Assembly (NCBI GenBank): GCA_028866895.1
Contig: JAGWHF010000004.1
Coordinates: 62,001-126,000 of the forward strand
Source: Nitrososphaerota archaeon
Lineage (GTDB): Archaea > Thermoproteota > Nitrososphaeria > Nitrososphaerales > Nitrosopumilaceae
Reading direction: 5' to 3'
Length of the DNA: 64,000 bases
In this document: positions 25,748-33,851 of the stretch, piece by piece
How positions within the stretch are numbered: position 1 is the first letter of the stretch
Layout of the letters: every line of letters begins with the position of its first letter
The notes under the pieces: model-generated
The model's database searches: none
Told to the model about the DNA's origin: nothing
Seen by the model: the letters and a program-made list of their open reading frames with translations, nothing else
Translations under genes and position numbers: made by a program

Positions 25748-26130
25748 AACTTGGATACTGCATCGAGGCGTATCTACCTGCCTCAGCATGGCAGCTTAGC
25801 ATTAAGAACCGTAGCTGATAAAGCTCTATCAACGCATGCGTCCAATTTTCCTCCTGACAGGAAGATGTGGCACGTCCACAGTGCGGGCATCCTATCGAAA
25901 GAGGGATCGGACCTAGGTAATCTCATTTGACTTGGCGTTTCTTGCCCTAGGTGCGATGATTGGGCCGGAATCATCACGGTAATCTTTTCCAGGTAGGATG
26001 TCTTTTTTCATTTTCAAACCCTGCCGCTACAGTCCAGGCAATGACATGCGTCAGAATATGCGCGCGTGATGCGTACCTTTTTGTTCAGGATCCGGTTCCT
26101 GAACCGGGTCGAGTGCCTTCCCATTCCTAA
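25748..26130. other. Intergenic region before the DNA polymerase operon's 3' end
   Basis: About 380 bases. A frame on the minus strand reads IGCPHCGRATSSCQEENW and looks protein-like, but it has no start codon and runs into the zinc-ribbon gene in another frame, so it may be a decayed gene. No promoter or repeat stands out. Confidence 0.35.
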
Positions 26131-28302
26131 CTATGCCTTGATCTCAGTCCCAAACGGGCGCGTCACCGTATTGCAGCATTCTGCAAGCATCCTGACATAC
26201 CTCCTGACGTCATATCCGGCGCCTGCCATCTGGAGCGGCGCAGTCCTCCTCGTCCTCCTTGAATAATCCGTGATGACATAGCGCACCTTCTGGCCAGCCC
26301 TGACATCATCTCCTTCAGCATGCATCTGGAGCATCGCGTCTCGCTGCACCGAGTTTACCCTGTAGCTGCACACATCCTTTGATGCCCTAGTAGTGAACGC
26401 AAGCTCGTCTGCAGGCACTGCCCCCCCTTCAAGATCCCCCTTGTACTTTTCATATATCGAGAGTGCCTGCGGCATCACGTCCCGCACCTCTGATATGCTG
26501 CCCGCGCGAGCCATCATCCCGAGCACCTCAAGCTGGCACCTCCTGAGGAATTCCGGTGTGTCGTGCCTCCTTGCCTCAATCCCGCGAATCTTCATCCTTC
26601 CATCCTCGAAGGCCCCAAAGTACTTGTTTGCAACCGGGACCATGACATCCTCCCTTGACGGCAGGAAGACAAGCCACCTGTATACTTCAAGCGACATCTC
26701 AAATCCAGTAGCGCGCACAATCTCATCCCGCACGTGCCCATATTCGTCCCTTGTAGCCCCCTTCCTGTGCAGCCACAACGAATCCACTATGCCGTGCAGT
26801 ACGCGGAAACCCCTCTCCTCAGCTATGCGTACGGCCTGCAGCAGTATCCTGCGCGCAAACGCGCAGACTGCCATGTGCGCGTCAATCCTGCCGAACTTGG
26901 CGTTGTTAAATCCGAGGTACCCAAACGACGTTACAAGTATCCACTTGAGCGCAGACTTTCTTGCCTCGTAGACGCTTGATCTTTCTCCGTGCGGCCCTGC
27001 AAGTAGCTCGGTGTACATCCTCCTCTTTTTGAGCAGTATCCCAAGCGACTGGGGCACTATTCCCTTCCTCCTGCAGATGTTGTACCCAAGCTCCGGTACA
27101 CGGTTTTCCGAGTCTTGGCAGCAGGGACAGAGTATGGTCTCGGCCGATATGTTCTTCTTCTCCATGATGGAGCCGTAAAGCGATGCAAAGTCAAGCTCGG
27201 CCACGTTCTCGTACGCTCCGGCCTCGGGTTCGAAGATGAGCCCTCCCCTGTCGCCTACCAGCAGTTCGCTTCTTGGCTTGAATGCCTCCGCCATCACAGG
27301 CTTCCACGGTACGAGCAGGCCCCGCCGCTCCGCATTGTAGAACTGGAGTGACGACATGCACCTGCCTATCGAGGCGCGCGATGCAGTCTGCAGCGGCATC
27401 CTGCAGACACGCGCAATCTCGTAGAGGCCGTGCAGGTCTTCCGGACCGCCCCAGATGAAGCAGCTTGACGTGTCGATGTGTATGCGGCCAAAGAGCATGA
27501 CTGCGGACGGCTTGAAGTACATCCTCCCGTATGAAAAGTATGACGTGCCCTTTCGCCGCGGCCTCTGCAGGGGCACCACCTCCCTCCCAAGCACAAGCCT
27601 GTGCGAGATGCCGTTCTCCGATGCACGGTGCACGAGGTATGGAAGATCAAACGAGTCTCCGCCCGACGTGATGACAAGGTCCGGATCCTGCCTCCTGATA
27701 TCACTAACAAGCTGCAGCATGATCTCCGTCTCGTCGCCCGACCGGATGATCTCACCGTTTATGATGATCGAGTCTATTCTGTCAGAGGGCCTTGCAAGCC
27801 TTGATTGCTTCCTTGGTACCACCGATACGTATGCCATCCGCAGGGCCGGGATCTCATAGTCGGTCGACTCGACGTCATCTTCCTGCACCCATCCATTTTT
27901 TCTGGCAAACCGCCCAAACGGGAATATGTCGTACTCGTAAAAGTATGACTGGGCGGGCGGCACGTCGACGTTGTAAAGCCGGTACCTGCCGTACCCATGT
28001 AGCGACTCGACGGTACGTGCGAGATCCAGTATCGAGTGAGAGTCCCTGAGGCGAAGCCTCAAAACGTTGGACCTTGCGGCATCGGTCACCCTCTCAACTC
28101 TTTCCACAATCTCGTCCGATGAGATGTACTGCAGCACCTTCCCGTTGCGAGCAAGCCTCTCAAGGTTCTTTCTGTCGTCCGATGCCACGTAGATGGAAGG
28201 CGTCCAGTCGTCCTCTATGCGCGTCATTCCGCGTCCATCCTTTATCCAGGACACCATAGTGCTGCCTATCGGGTAAGAATCAAAGAGCAGTCCGGTGGTC
28301 AT
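26131..28302 (-). CDS. B-family DNA polymerase lacking a recognisable exonuclease motif I
   Basis: A 723-residue PolB. Polymerase motif A is DFASLYGSI (catalytic D371), motif B is KWILVTSFGYLG (K453; the usual N-S-x-Y replaced), and motif C is HGIVDSLW with D507, the first Asp of the usual DTD replaced by Ile. The exonuclease region keeps GGDSFDLPYL (about 214-223) but where DxE should be it reads LRMAYVSVVP, so proofreading is probably absent. A cysteine cluster (CPCC ... C) near 392-410 may bind zinc. It is the last gene of a four-gene operon, overlapping the upstream gene by 23 bases. A role in damage tolerance is inferred. Confidence 0.9.
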   Translation of the reverse strand: MTTGLLFDSYPIGSTMVSWIKDGRGMTRIEDDWTPSIYVASDDRKNLERLARNGKVLQYISSDEIVERVERVTDAARSNVLRLRLRDSHSILDLARTVESLHGYGRYRLYNVDVPPAQSYFYEYDIFPFGRFARKNGWVQEDDVESTDYEIPALRMAYVSVVPRKQSRLARPSDRIDSIIINGEIIRSGDETEIMLQLVSDIRRQDPDLVITSGGDSFDLPYLVHRASENGISHRLVLGREVVPLQRPRRKGTSYFSYGRMYFKPSAVMLFGRIHIDTSSCFIWGGPEDLHGLYEIARVCRMPLQTASRASIGRCMSSLQFYNAERRGLLVPWKPVMAEAFKPRSELLVGDRGGLIFEPEAGAYENVAELDFASLYGSIMEKKNISAETILCPCCQDSENRVPELGYNICRRKGIVPQSLGILLKKRRMYTELLAGPHGERSSVYEARKSALKWILVTSFGYLGFNNAKFGRIDAHMAVCAFARRILLQAVRIAEERGFRVLHGIVDSLWLHRKGATRDEYGHVRDEIVRATGFEMSLEVYRWLVFLPSREDVMVPVANKYFGAFEDGRMKIRGIEARRHDTPEFLRRCQLEVLGMMARAGSISEVRDVMPQALSIYEKYKGDLEGGAVPADELAFTTRASKDVCSYRVNSVQRDAMLQMHAEGDDVRAGQKVRYVITDYSRRTRRTAPLQMAGAGYDVRRYVRMLAECCNTVTRPFGTEIKA

Positions 28303-28540
28303 CTGCCCCTCTCTTCCCCATCAGGAACTCGATTATCTGCTGCTGCGAGAGTATGAGCGACATCAGTACCGACTCGGTAGGAAAGGCATCACCCCTTGCG
28401 TTTATAGCCTTGGCATGCCTGTAGCAGCGGTCAAGCATCTGTCTGAAGACAGCCCTATCCTCTGCGCGCAGCCCCTCTGCAAATCCCTTCCAGGCCTCTA
28501 TCTCCCTTGCAAGTATGTCATCGTTTGGAAAGAGTGCCAT
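28280..28540 (-). CDS. Small helical protein of the polymerase operon
   Basis: An 86-residue helical protein: ILAREIEAWKGFAEGL, RAVFRQMLDRCYRHAKAINA, and LMSLILSQQQIIEFLMGKRG. ATG 28540 lies one base after the stop of the preceding gene and its own stop overlaps the polymerase start. Its internal pattern (polar helix with W-F, then RxxFxxMLxxCxxHA, then a hydrophobic helix with Q-Q) is like that of the 77-residue protein before it, so the two may be distant paralogues forming a heterodimer. Unknown family. Confidence 0.75.
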   Translation of the reverse strand: MALFPNDDILAREIEAWKGFAEGLRAEDRAVFRQMLDRCYRHAKAINARGDAFPTESVLMSLILSQQQIIEFLMGKRGADDHRTAL

Positions 28541-28541
28541 G

Positions 28542-28775
28542 TCATATTCCAAGCGAGAGCAGCTGCTTGTACTGGTGCAACAGCATGGCCATCATCATAC
28601 AGTGAATCCGGACAGGTCTTGCTGCCATCATGCATGCAGATACGTGCAGTCTTGACGCAAGAAACATCCTGTCAAGCGTAACGCGGTCCTTCCTGTCAAG
28701 CGCGTCCCTGAACGGCTTCCACCTCTTTTCCTCCAGATGCAGCGCGATCCTAAATGACGGAATTGTCCTTCCCAT
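28542..28775 (-). CDS. Small helical protein of the polymerase operon
   Basis: A 77-residue protein: basic N-terminus, EEKRWKPFRDALDRKDRVTLDRMF, SRLHVSACMMA and a C-terminal hydrophobic helix IHCMMMAMLLHQYKQLLSLG. It follows the RadA-like gene by three bases. The layout of a W-x-x-F helix, an R-x-x-x-x-x-M-F helix and a hydrophobic helix parallels its downstream neighbour. Likely a bridging or DNA-facing subunit of the same complex; no known domain. Confidence 0.72.
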   Translation of the reverse strand: MGRTIPSFRIALHLEEKRWKPFRDALDRKDRVTLDRMFLASRLHVSACMMAARPVRIHCMMMAMLLHQYKQLLSLGI

Positions 28776-28778
28776 ACG

Positions 28779-29603
28779 TCACCGCCTCGGTACGGCCTCC
28801 AAGTCGCTTTCCTTTATGGCGCAGTCTCTACCCTCAAGGCCCACTGTTACTATTCCTCCCATCTCTGAGAGCCTGATTACCCTGTCAAACGAGCCAAGCA
28901 GCATTCCATCGTATACAGTAGGCTCTGAGATCGACATTATGACAAGGCAGTCTTTCAGCCTCGAGAGTGCCGCCGATACGGAGTCAAGCAACCACTTTGC
29001 TTCCGCCCCGTCAAGTGACGCTCCGGGAAACATTGCAAGCATGTCCGAGAGCATCACGAGCCTTGCGCCATATTTTTTTACCACGCCTGAAAGCTCATGC
29101 GATACCAGATATTCAAGCTGGTGCACCGTAAAGGCGCGGGATGATATTATCCTGGACATCACGAGGTTTACATCAAGACCGTACTGGCGCGCAAAGTCTA
29201 TGCAGAGGTACGGGTCGGAGATATTCCCTCCATCCACTAGGACTACATGCGAGTCAAGGCCCCCATGTCTTGCCGGCATCTGTGCCCTTACCGCAAGCCT
29301 CTCAAGGATCTTCTGCGAGTGGCGCCCCACTAGGGCCACCTTCTGGCCAGTACTAAGAAAAGGGATTGCCGACTCGATCTTCCTGATGTCAATTCCAAGC
29401 CTAGGCACCCGTGATGCCTGCTGGAAGGCCACCTCCCTTTCCTCCCTTGGCATGAGACTCCTTTTCTGCAGGCTCTCGGACAGGAGCGATCCGCAGAAGG
29501 GACACGGTTCTGTAATGCTTGAGAGGCTCACCTCGGACTCGGTCTCGCGCAGTACGCCCTCGCATTCCGAACAGTAGTATTGAAGTATCACCCCATCTAT
29601 CAT
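28779..29603 (-). CDS. Zinc-ribbon RadA/RecA-like ATPase with degenerate Walker A
   Basis: A 274-residue protein: zinc ribbon at residues 11-37 (CSEC, CPFC), then a RadA/RecA-like core. The Walker A position reads VALVGRHSQKIL (93-99), with Lys but lacking the usual G before it and T/S after it. The following parts match RadA: VVLVDGGNISDPYLCIDFA (the DTENTF-like element), FARQYGLDVNLVMSR, and the Walker B strand RLVMLSDML. It probably binds the polymerase or DNA with weak or no ATP hydrolysis. It is the first gene of the operon; a TTTTTTTATAG box at 29621-29635 is about 27 bases before ATG 29603. Confidence 0.82.
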   Translation of the reverse strand: MIDGVILQYYCSECEGVLRETESEVSLSSITEPCPFCGSLLSESLQKRSLMPREEREVAFQQASRVPRLGIDIRKIESAIPFLSTGQKVALVGRHSQKILERLAVRAQMPARHGGLDSHVVLVDGGNISDPYLCIDFARQYGLDVNLVMSRIISSRAFTVHQLEYLVSHELSGVVKKYGARLVMLSDMLAMFPGASLDGAEAKWLLDSVSAALSRLKDCLVIMSISEPTVYDGMLLGSFDRVIRLSEMGGIVTVGLEGRDCAIKESDLEAVPRR

Positions 29604-29607
29604 TGGT

Positions 29608-29635
29608 ACGGTAAATTACGGTAACAACTATAAAA
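29608..29635 (-). promoter_or_regulatory. Promoter and tandem-repeat operator of the polymerase operon
   Basis: On the plus strand ACGGTAA occurs twice with a 10-bp period (29608-29614 and 29618-29624), between the TATA box (ACTATAAAAAAA, about 29627-29638) and the start codon at 29603. Repeats one helical turn apart overlapping the transcription start are typical of a repressor site. Confidence 0.5.
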
Positions 29636-29708
29636 AAATTTGGGTCTGATTATGCCTAGATCTTGCCAGATTTACCCCTGTTAACTGGCACCGGATCACG
29701 ATTTCTCG

Positions 29709-29738
29709 GGTTAAATTCAAACTGAAGTTTTGCGATTT
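29709..29738 (+). repeat. Left terminal inverted repeat of the IS
   Basis: Begins GGTTAAATTCAAACTGAAG and ends TTTTGCGATTT; it matches the reverse complement of the right end at 28 of 30 positions. Confidence 0.85.
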
Positions 29739-29800
29739 ACCTACCGGTGAAAAGTGTCATCACTGACAATCGACCAAAACATGCCTTACGAAATTTTAGA

Positions 29801-30991
29801 CTAGAGCAGTGCCTGAACTATCTGTTTGGTCTCGGGGCTTCTTCTTGCCATGGTGCATGCCCTCGATACGAGGACCTCGGCACACTTCTCCCTGATCCAG
29901 TCGCACATCTGCCCTATCGTCTTTTCCACCAGCCCCTCTGCGTCCCGTACCAGGACCAGGAGAGTATAGGCCAGAAACACCCACCTCCAGTGTCTATTGG
30001 AAGCGCGACTATCCCTGACCATGTACTCCCCCAGTCCTAGTGATTGTTTGCCGTCCCTGTAAAACTCTTCTATCCTGTGCCTTCGGTCGTATTCTAGGAC
30101 AACCTCGTCAGCACCGATTCCCATGGTATCAGATACCAGAAAGTGCATCACGTCGGGCCCCTTTTGGAACAGCCTCTCCTTCATTACAAGACTGATGTCT
30201 CCCAGGCTCTCGACATGCACCTCTTTCTGAAAGCACGAGTACAGGTTCCCCTCGATATAGTGATCAGAAAACATATGCCGGACAAGCAGCCGCATCCCGT
30301 CAAGCTTGACCCTGTTTCCCTCGTACCAGGCCCACCTGTTTGGCTTGGATTCTGAGATATAGTGCCATCCCCGGGCATGCACTGCATCGACTATCTCCTT
30401 TGAGAGATACCACGTGTCAAAGAGTACCGTGACGTCCGCTCATGGCGGCACCCTGAAAGATTTGATGAGCTCCCCTGCAAGCTCTATCCTTGTCTTGAAC
30501 GGTACGCCCATGGTACCACACATGTCCTCCTTGACATACAGCCTCACGTCCACCGGGTATCCCATGCCGCCTGCCACCATGAACGACGTGACGACATCAT
30601 GGCACAGAATCGACCTGTGCTCCTTTGTGGAAAAGATGTATCCGGCACCCTCCATGTGGGTGCCGAACTTTTGCAGGAGGCTGTCATCGATTATCAGGAA
30701 TACCTTCAGCCTTCCGCTGGGCCTTCGCTTGGCAATGTTGCGCCACACCATATCCATCACCCTTGCCTGGATGGAATTGTCGTCGATGGCATCTGAATGG
30801 ATGAACCGGTTGAGATTTGACTGGTCCACCCTCTCCTGGCAGGATACGGCAATCCTCCTTATGCTCTTGCGGTCGGACGCCGCCAGCCCTATTATGTACC
30901 TGCAAAAGTGCCTGAACCGTATCCTTGACATCAGATTCCTGAACCTGTTGAGGAAGCACTCGAGTTCTGGTACGACTGTGAGTAGCCTCAC
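29801..30991 (-). pseudogene. IS transposase (DDE type) with one in-frame stop
   Basis: From GTG 30991 one frame runs to 29801 (396 codons), broken only by TGA at 30440-30442, after RVPP and before ADVTVLFDTWYL. DDE signatures are intact on both sides: LIIDDSLL (first Asp), VTVLFDTWYLSKEIV (second Asp) and the YREK-like stretch YDRRHRIEEFYRDGKQSLGL (Glu). A TAG precedes the start in frame. A single-base change restores the gene, so inactivation is recent, or the stop is read through. Confidence 0.85.
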
Positions 30992-31078
30992 GGTCGTTTC
31001 AGGATTGGGATTCCTGATCTATTTGTTGCGAATCGGCCGTTTGTACCTGATGCTGTAATTGGTTAGACCTTACGAAGG

Positions 31079-31108
31079 AAATCGCAAAACTTCAGTTCAA
31101 ATTTAACC
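31079..31108 (-). repeat. Right terminal inverted repeat of the IS
   Basis: On the minus strand begins GGTTAAATTTGAACTGAAG, differing from the left end at two positions. Confidence 0.85.
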
Positions 31109-31460
31109 GAGGGAAAACCTTGATTAAATATCGTAACTTTGTGCCGTAGCTACATCCCTTTCAAACCACATCAATGTCATCAAATTAGGATTCGAAATTC
31201 TACCTACAGCGGAAAGGATTTTTCTTGACTTTAATCGGGTTGGGTAACGAGTATGCAAAACAAGCTTCAGGGAATGGGAGATGAAGAATAAATGACAGGA
31301 ACCTTATACAAAATCATGCAAAAAGCGTTCTCAAAAGTAGGGGACCACTCCACAAACCCAAATATATTTACCGTCAGCGTTTATTCCTATGACGTTACAT
31401 AGTTAGAATTATTGTGTTTATCACAAGCCATTTTTATCTGAATTCTGTAGACTATCTGAT
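31109..31460. other. AT-rich intergenic region
   Basis: About 350 bases at the junction of the IS and the AT-rich island. A 36-codon frame from ATG 31292 exists but has neither a placed promoter nor a recognisable fold. An AAATATATTTA box near 31362 could serve a short transcript. Nothing more is supported. Confidence 0.35.
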
Positions 31461-32600
31461 TCAAAATCCCTGTGCGATGTCATAAGAGAAATTGGGAATA
31501 TTGCCCGTACAATCATTACCAGATTTTTTGGTTTTCACATAGATATCCATAGAATTATCCATCGTAAGGCTAGAGTTTTTCGAGCCAAACACCATGTCCT
31601 TTTTATTTCCTGTGCTTCCAATCCAATCTGGATTTGACGTCCACTCACTTATAACCTGGAAACATGGATTTTGTTGAGAAATATCCATCCTGTTTATCTC
31701 AAGGTTTCCATAATAATAGAAATGTAGTACAGACAATGTAGAATTGTCAGGCAAGATTGTCGAGTTTATCGTTAACATGTAACAGTTATCACCCTTGATA
31801 TGTTCTATGTAGGGGCTTGCATTTCTAATGTCTTCCGAAGTGAGAGGGGTAGCGCATTTGGTATGTTGAATACCAGTCGCATTTTTCAATTCAAAGATTG
31901 GATCCTTTTTATCTGTAATAATTTGTATTACCAGAGTTTTGTTAGGAAGGAAATTAGTCATATTTGAGCTGAATTTCATTAATTCTCCTTGTGTAATGGA
32001 ATTCCATTTTGTACTGGCAATCCAAGCACTGAGCACCTTTACATCAGAGTTGTGCTGCAATAGGATTATACTATCTATTGGTATGGTGTAATTATTTTTT
32101 ATGAAAATGAGGGAGAAAACATCGTTTGTACCATAATCTCTTGTCATTATTTTAGATACATATGGTCTGAGTTCGGTATTGTTTATTTCCTGCTCGTTGT
32201 CTTTCAGTGTCACATTTTCAACATTGAATTGCTGCCCAACAGGAGGTCCATCCACTATTCCAATTATTTTATCATTTACGACATCGACTCCCACGGCATA
32301 ATGTGTTTTATTATCCATTACAAGGGTCATCACAGGGTTAATTTTATTTGGATAGTGTATATTCCCAATGAAACCATTTGGTCTCATGATGTACGTTTTT
32401 CCATCAATCATGTTTTTTATATGTGCGTCAGACAACATGATCCGAGTCGCTCTTCCAATTTCTGTCTGGTTGATTTGACTCGGGCTTAACTTTGTTGTCT
32501 GAATCTGCGTATTATTTTGTTCCAGACCGCTGGCACTGATTATTAATGATTGATAAATTACGATCGCAAACAAAGCCGAGGTTGCTAAAATTCGCCTCAT
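31461..32600 (-). CDS. Secreted protein with N-terminal PepSY-like domain (AT-rich gene)
   Basis: A 379-residue protein with a signal peptide (MRRILATSALFAIVIYQSLI), an N-terminal domain (about 40-125; LSPSQINQTEIGRA, IMRPNGFIGNI, PVMTLVMDNKTHYAVGV) shared with the next gene, and a C-terminal beta-rich part with six cysteines and many N-glycosylation sequons. Base composition is far AT-richer than the backbone, suggesting transfer with the nearby integrase. Surface protein of unknown function. Confidence 0.75.
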   Translation of the reverse strand: MRRILATSALFAIVIYQSLIISASGLEQNNTQIQTTKLSPSQINQTEIGRATRIMLSDAHIKNMIDGKTYIMRPNGFIGNIHYPNKINPVMTLVMDNKTHYAVGVDVVNDKIIGIVDGPPVGQQFNVENVTLKDNEQEINNTELRPYVSKIMTRDYGTNDVFSLIFIKNNYTIPIDSIILLQHNSDVKVLSAWIASTKWNSITQGELMKFSSNMTNFLPNKTLVIQIITDKKDPIFELKNATGIQHTKCATPLTSEDIRNASPYIEHIKGDNCYMLTINSTILPDNSTLSVLHFYYYGNLEINRMDISQQNPCFQVISEWTSNPDWIGSTGNKKDMVFGSKNSSLTMDNSMDIYVKTKKSGNDCTGNIPNFSYDIAQGF

Positions 32601-32626
32601 TCAATAATAAAAAGGGGGGGAAGTAT

Positions 32627-33784
32627 TTAACATGCGGGATAGTATTGTCTCATCGTAGACAGGCTCCACGTAGCACTATTGCCATTGTCAAGACCGCCAC
32701 TAATCACAGAGGGGGTCTGATTGGTGCTACATGACTGGTATTCACCCTGAGTCTCCGAAGTCCAGTTAGTCCATCCGGAACCTTGTGGTTCTATTTTCGC
32801 TTTTGCACTTGGATTGTAAGTGAACTGACTATCCCAGCTAGGACTGGTCGTTTTTGTATTGCTGTTTTCAAACCATACTGAAGTATGATTGTAGCTTAGC
32901 TGTACAGCTATCGTATATTGGCTCATTCCTGTATCGCTAACTGTATACACATTGCCACTACCATCCGTTATGGTCACCGTCCATTGTGAATGGGTCTTAT
33001 CAGTGGTTATGGTAAAGTTATATGATTGCCCAGTAGCATAGGATATGAGGGTCGGTTGCCCTACACAGCTGTAGAATGTGTCGTCCCAGAATATGGCCGG
33101 TGAAGACTGAGTATTGAAATCCTCTCCTGCTTGCATGAAGTAATCATTGTTGCCATATGATGGATTACACGCATTTGTCAGTGACGCCCCATATTCCAAA
33201 GCATTTACCATAAACCCAGTATAGTTGTAACTAGGATTATTGTAAAAGTATGGTTCTGTTGTTGTCATTTGAATGCCAACTGGGGTTAGCGTCGAGCCAG
33301 TAATTGTGTCATGTGCATTACTGTTAGAAATGCTGAATACATTATCAGTTGTTGGCCCTTCCACTATTTTTGTGACTTTGCCAGTTCCCAAATTTACACC
33401 AATTGCATATTGGGATTTGCTATCTACAACTAATGCAAGTACGGGGTTCCACACACCTGATTGTTTTATATTGCCAGCAAAACCATCGGCTCTTATCTGG
33501 TATGGTTTGCTACCGATCAACTTTATTACGGCAGGATCATTTAATGCAATATTCTCTGCCTGTGCCAATTGTGCAGGAGACAGAGGCGTAGGATGACCCC
33601 TTCCAATCTCTGACGTTCCCGTGGTACTTGATGCTGCAGATGTTGCATTCACATTTGGAATCATCGTAGTGGGTGACAACAACGCCAATCCAATCACTAG
33701 TGCAGTAATAACCGATGTTGCCGTTTTTGTCTTGTTGGTTCTGAAGTAATTACTTGTCATTGTCCAGTACGTCCAGAAACTCAT
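32627..33784 (-). CDS. Secreted protein, paralogue of 31461-32600
   Basis: A 385-residue protein with a signal/anchor (TSVITALVIGLALLSPTTMI), an N-terminal domain about 60-145 (LSPAQLAQAENIALND, QIRADGFAGNIKQSG, PVLALVVDSKSQYAIGV) matching its downstream neighbour, and a long beta domain with paired cysteines, aromatic residues and Thr/Ser-rich strands, lectin-like in look. ATG 33760 is an alternative start. The upstream region holds four 10-bp repeats. The pair may form one exported complex. Confidence 0.75.
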   Translation of the reverse strand: MSFWTYWTMTSNYFRTNKTKTATSVITALVIGLALLSPTTMIPNVNATSAASSTTGTSEIGRGHPTPLSPAQLAQAENIALNDPAVIKLIGSKPYQIRADGFAGNIKQSGVWNPVLALVVDSKSQYAIGVNLGTGKVTKIVEGPTTDNVFSISNSNAHDTITGSTLTPVGIQMTTTEPYFYNNPSYNYTGFMVNALEYGASLTNACNPSYGNNDYFMQAGEDFNTQSSPAIFWDDTFYSCVGQPTLISYATGQSYNFTITTDKTHSQWTVTITDGSGNVYTVSDTGMSQYTIAVQLSYNHTSVWFENSNTKTTSPSWDSQFTYNPSAKAKIEPQGSGWTNWTSETQGEYQSCSTNQTPSVISGGLDNGNSATWSLSTMRQYYPAC

Positions 33785-33805
33785 TAATAAAGTGGGCAGA
33801 TTATT

Positions 33806-33845
33806 TTAGCTCAAAATAGCTCATTGTAGCTTGGAATAGCTCATC
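33806..33845. repeat. Four tandem 10-bp repeats (TAGCTCA type)
   Basis: TTAGCTCAAA, ATAGCTCATT, GTAGCTTGGA and ATAGCTCATC follow each other with exact 10-bp period, between the stop of the ribbon-helix-helix gene and the promoter of the secreted-protein gene. The period of one helical turn is what RHH dimers use when binding side by side. Confidence 0.75.
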
Positions 33846-33851
33846 TTGATA

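Larger units (their letters stand above)
29709..31108 (-). mobile_element. Insertion sequence (IS4-superfamily type), 1.4 kb
   Basis: The element is bounded by 30-bp imperfect inverted repeats (28 of 30 match) at 29709-29738 and 31079-31108 and carries one transposase gene, now interrupted by TGA. It lies 105 bases upstream of the polymerase operon start and is read in the same direction. A clear target duplication was not found. Confidence 0.85.

Noticed and set aside
25662-25922. Frame with IGCPHCGRATSSC on the minus strand
   Set aside because: Protein-like but it has no start codon and overlaps the better-supported zinc-ribbon gene; at most a remnant.
26131-28302. Calling the polymerase catalytically dead
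   Set aside because: Both catalytic Asp positions (motif A D371, motif C D507) are kept; only the first Asp of DTD and the exonuclease motif are altered.
31292-31402. A 36-codon frame after the IS
   Set aside because: No placed promoter, no domain; the region is AT-rich where short frames arise by chance.
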